Part shown: positions 63,141-64,000 of the stretch, one piece after another
How positions within the stretch are numbered: position 1 is the stretch's first letter
How the letters are laid out: every line of letters starts with the position of its first letter
Assembly: GCA_023460795.1 (NCBI GenBank)
Contig: JAEWPC010000047.1
Span: forward strand, 45,041-109,040
Source of the DNA: Bacillota bacterium
GTDB lineage: Bacteria; Bacillota; Bacilli; Paenibacillales; Paenibacillaceae
Direction: 5' to 3'
Length of the DNA: 64,000 nt
Notes under the pieces: generated by a model
Seen by the model: the letters and a program-made list of their open reading frames with translations, nothing else
Databases searched by the model: none
What the model was told of the DNA's origin: nothing
Position numbers and translations under genes: made by a program

Positions 63141-63932
63141 TTAACCTCCGACGAATTGATTCACCAGCTGATTGAACTTATCCCGTTCGTCATAGAACGA
63201 ACCGTGTCCGCTATAGGAGAACGGAACGAGCTGCGCATGGGGGATGCGGCGTTTCGTCTCCTCCGCTTGCGCGAACGGGACGACTTTATCGTGGATGCCG
63301 TGTACGATCAACGTCGGAACCGCGATTCTTGGCAAGTCGGCATTCAGATTCAATTCGCTGAGCATCTGGATGATCGCCGCCGTCGACCACCCCGCCGCCT
63401 CTAATCCAATCGCGTTAAACCAATCCGCGAATGACTTCGTTACGTACCGGAAGAAAAATTGATCGGTCACCTCCTGCATCATACGCGGCCTATCGTTCAG
63501 ACACATCACCATGAATTTCGCGGCGCCTTCCTTCGTAAACCCGGTAGGAGAGGCGGCATCGATCAGGACGAGCTTCGATACGCCGTAGCCGTTATACCTC
63601 GACGCGTATTTGATCGCGATCGCGCCTCCCGTGGAGTGACCCGCGAGCGCAAAGCTACTCAGCTTCAGCGCTTCTACGACCATGCGTACGTCGTCCGCCA
63701 ACCGTTCGAGGTTGTAACCTCCGATCGGCTTATCCGAGGCCCCGAAGCCTCTCCAGTCAATGCCGATGCAACGAAACCCCATTGAAGGCAATACGTCGAA
63801 TTGGTATTCGAATTGCTTATGGCTAAGCGGCCAGCCATGCAAGAACACGATCGTCTTGCTTCCCCCGGGATTCAAGTCCTCAACGAACAATTTCACTCCA
63901 GGCTCCACCGTCACGTAATACCCCATGCCCAT
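63141..63932 (-). CDS. Alpha/beta hydrolase, non-heme haloperoxidase/arylesterase-like
   Basis: 263 residues. Oxyanion-hole HGWPLS, nucleophile in LAGHSTGG, acid Asp in VHGIHDKVVP and His in SGHGSFYDE form a complete triad. The IDWRGFGASDKP stretch is typical of the haloperoxidase/esterase group. The best start may be the ATG at 63926, which has GGGGGA seven bases upstream; 63932 is in the same frame. The frame stays open to the window edge. The last 68 bases carry no complete gene. Confidence 0.9.
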   Translation of the reverse strand: MGMGYYVTVEPGVKLFVEDLNPGGSKTIVFLHGWPLSHKQFEYQFDVLPSMGFRCIGIDWRGFGASDKPIGGYNLERLADDVRMVVEALKLSSFALAGHSTGGAIAIKYASRYNGYGVSKLVLIDAASPTGFTKEGAAKFMVMCLNDRPRMMQEVTDQFFFRYVTKSFADWFNAIGLEAAGWSTAAIIQMLSELNLNADLPRIAVPTLIVHGIHDKVVPFAQAEETKRRIPHAQLVPFSYSGHGSFYDERDKFNQLVNQFVGG

Positions 63933-64000
63933 TCCCCCGTTCTCAAAAGTCGCATCATCATAAGATACTCGCGGAAGCCGTGAACATGCATGAAGAGCGG

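Noticed and set aside
1..64000. Search for CRISPR arrays, tRNA, rRNA, insertion sequences and phage genes
   Set aside because: No regularly spaced repeats, tRNA-like cloverleafs, transposase/integrase motifs or terminal inverted repeats were noticed by eye. A tRNAscan or ISfinder run was not possible.
63933..64000. A possible partial gene at the right edge
   Set aside because: Two minus-strand frames are open here, one continuous with the hydrolase. Sixty-eight bases are too few to assign either, so it was not annotated.

Overview
The window looks like chromosome from a spore-forming Paenibacillaceae bacterium (Paenibacillus or Cohnella type). The reasons are moderate GC content with strong AGGAGG-like ribosome binding sites, a GH87 alpha-1,3-glucanase with discoidin domains and a CcpA cre site, an S-layer-homology GH18 protein, PerR/KatG, a squalene-hopene-type cyclase, and several DHA2-type exporters next to their regulators. 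This placement is inferred from gene content; no rRNA, tRNA, CRISPR array or transposase was seen.

Bases 1-20732 (minus strand) hold most of a nonribosomal lipopeptide operon that continues beyond base 1. In transcription order it encodes: a synthetase (C-terminal half of a C domain, A predicted for Phe, PCP, C); two related BtrH/C39-like proteins that lack an obvious catalytic Cys; a synthetase with a methyltransferase inserted inside its adenylation domain (half-C, A[MT], PCP, cysteine-like code); an Sfp-type phosphopantetheinyl transferase; a cyclic-peptide-type ABC exporter; a type II thioesterase; and a large synthetase that starts with a fatty-acyl-AMP ligase and ACP, followed by two nearly duplicated modules that both read as Ser. 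The genes overlap or nearly touch. A sigma-A-like promoter lies 85-113 bases upstream of the first start codon. The set covers acyl activation, carrier activation, assembly, editing and export, so a secreted acyl-Ser-Ser...Phe...Cys-like peptide is expected. The final structure depends on genes outside the window.

Bases 21013-35700 carry the secreted GH87 glucanase (cre-controlled), an MmyB-type regulator divergent from a DHA2 exporter, a fused gluconate-2-dehydrogenase-subunit-3/GMC oxidoreductase, a membrane hybrid kinase with two kinase cores, and a katG-perR oxidative-stress operon with its own PerR-box-like site.

Bases 35672-51510 hold a MATE exporter, a LysR regulator divergent from a DHA2 exporter, a triterpene-type cyclase, a CDF metal transporter, an SLH-GH18 cell-wall protein, an M29 aminopeptidase, a run of small metabolic enzymes, a NarL-type two-component system and a racemase-like protein.

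Bases 51586-64000 form a metal/stress block. It contains an arsR-arsM locus with three matching operator palindromes and tiny ORFs, one ending in a CCNCC peptide. It also contains an AraC-VOC-GyrI cassette, a copper ATPase fused to an extracellular copper-resistance-like domain, a TetR/DHA2 exporter pair, an L,D-transpeptidase, an SDR and an alpha/beta hydrolase.
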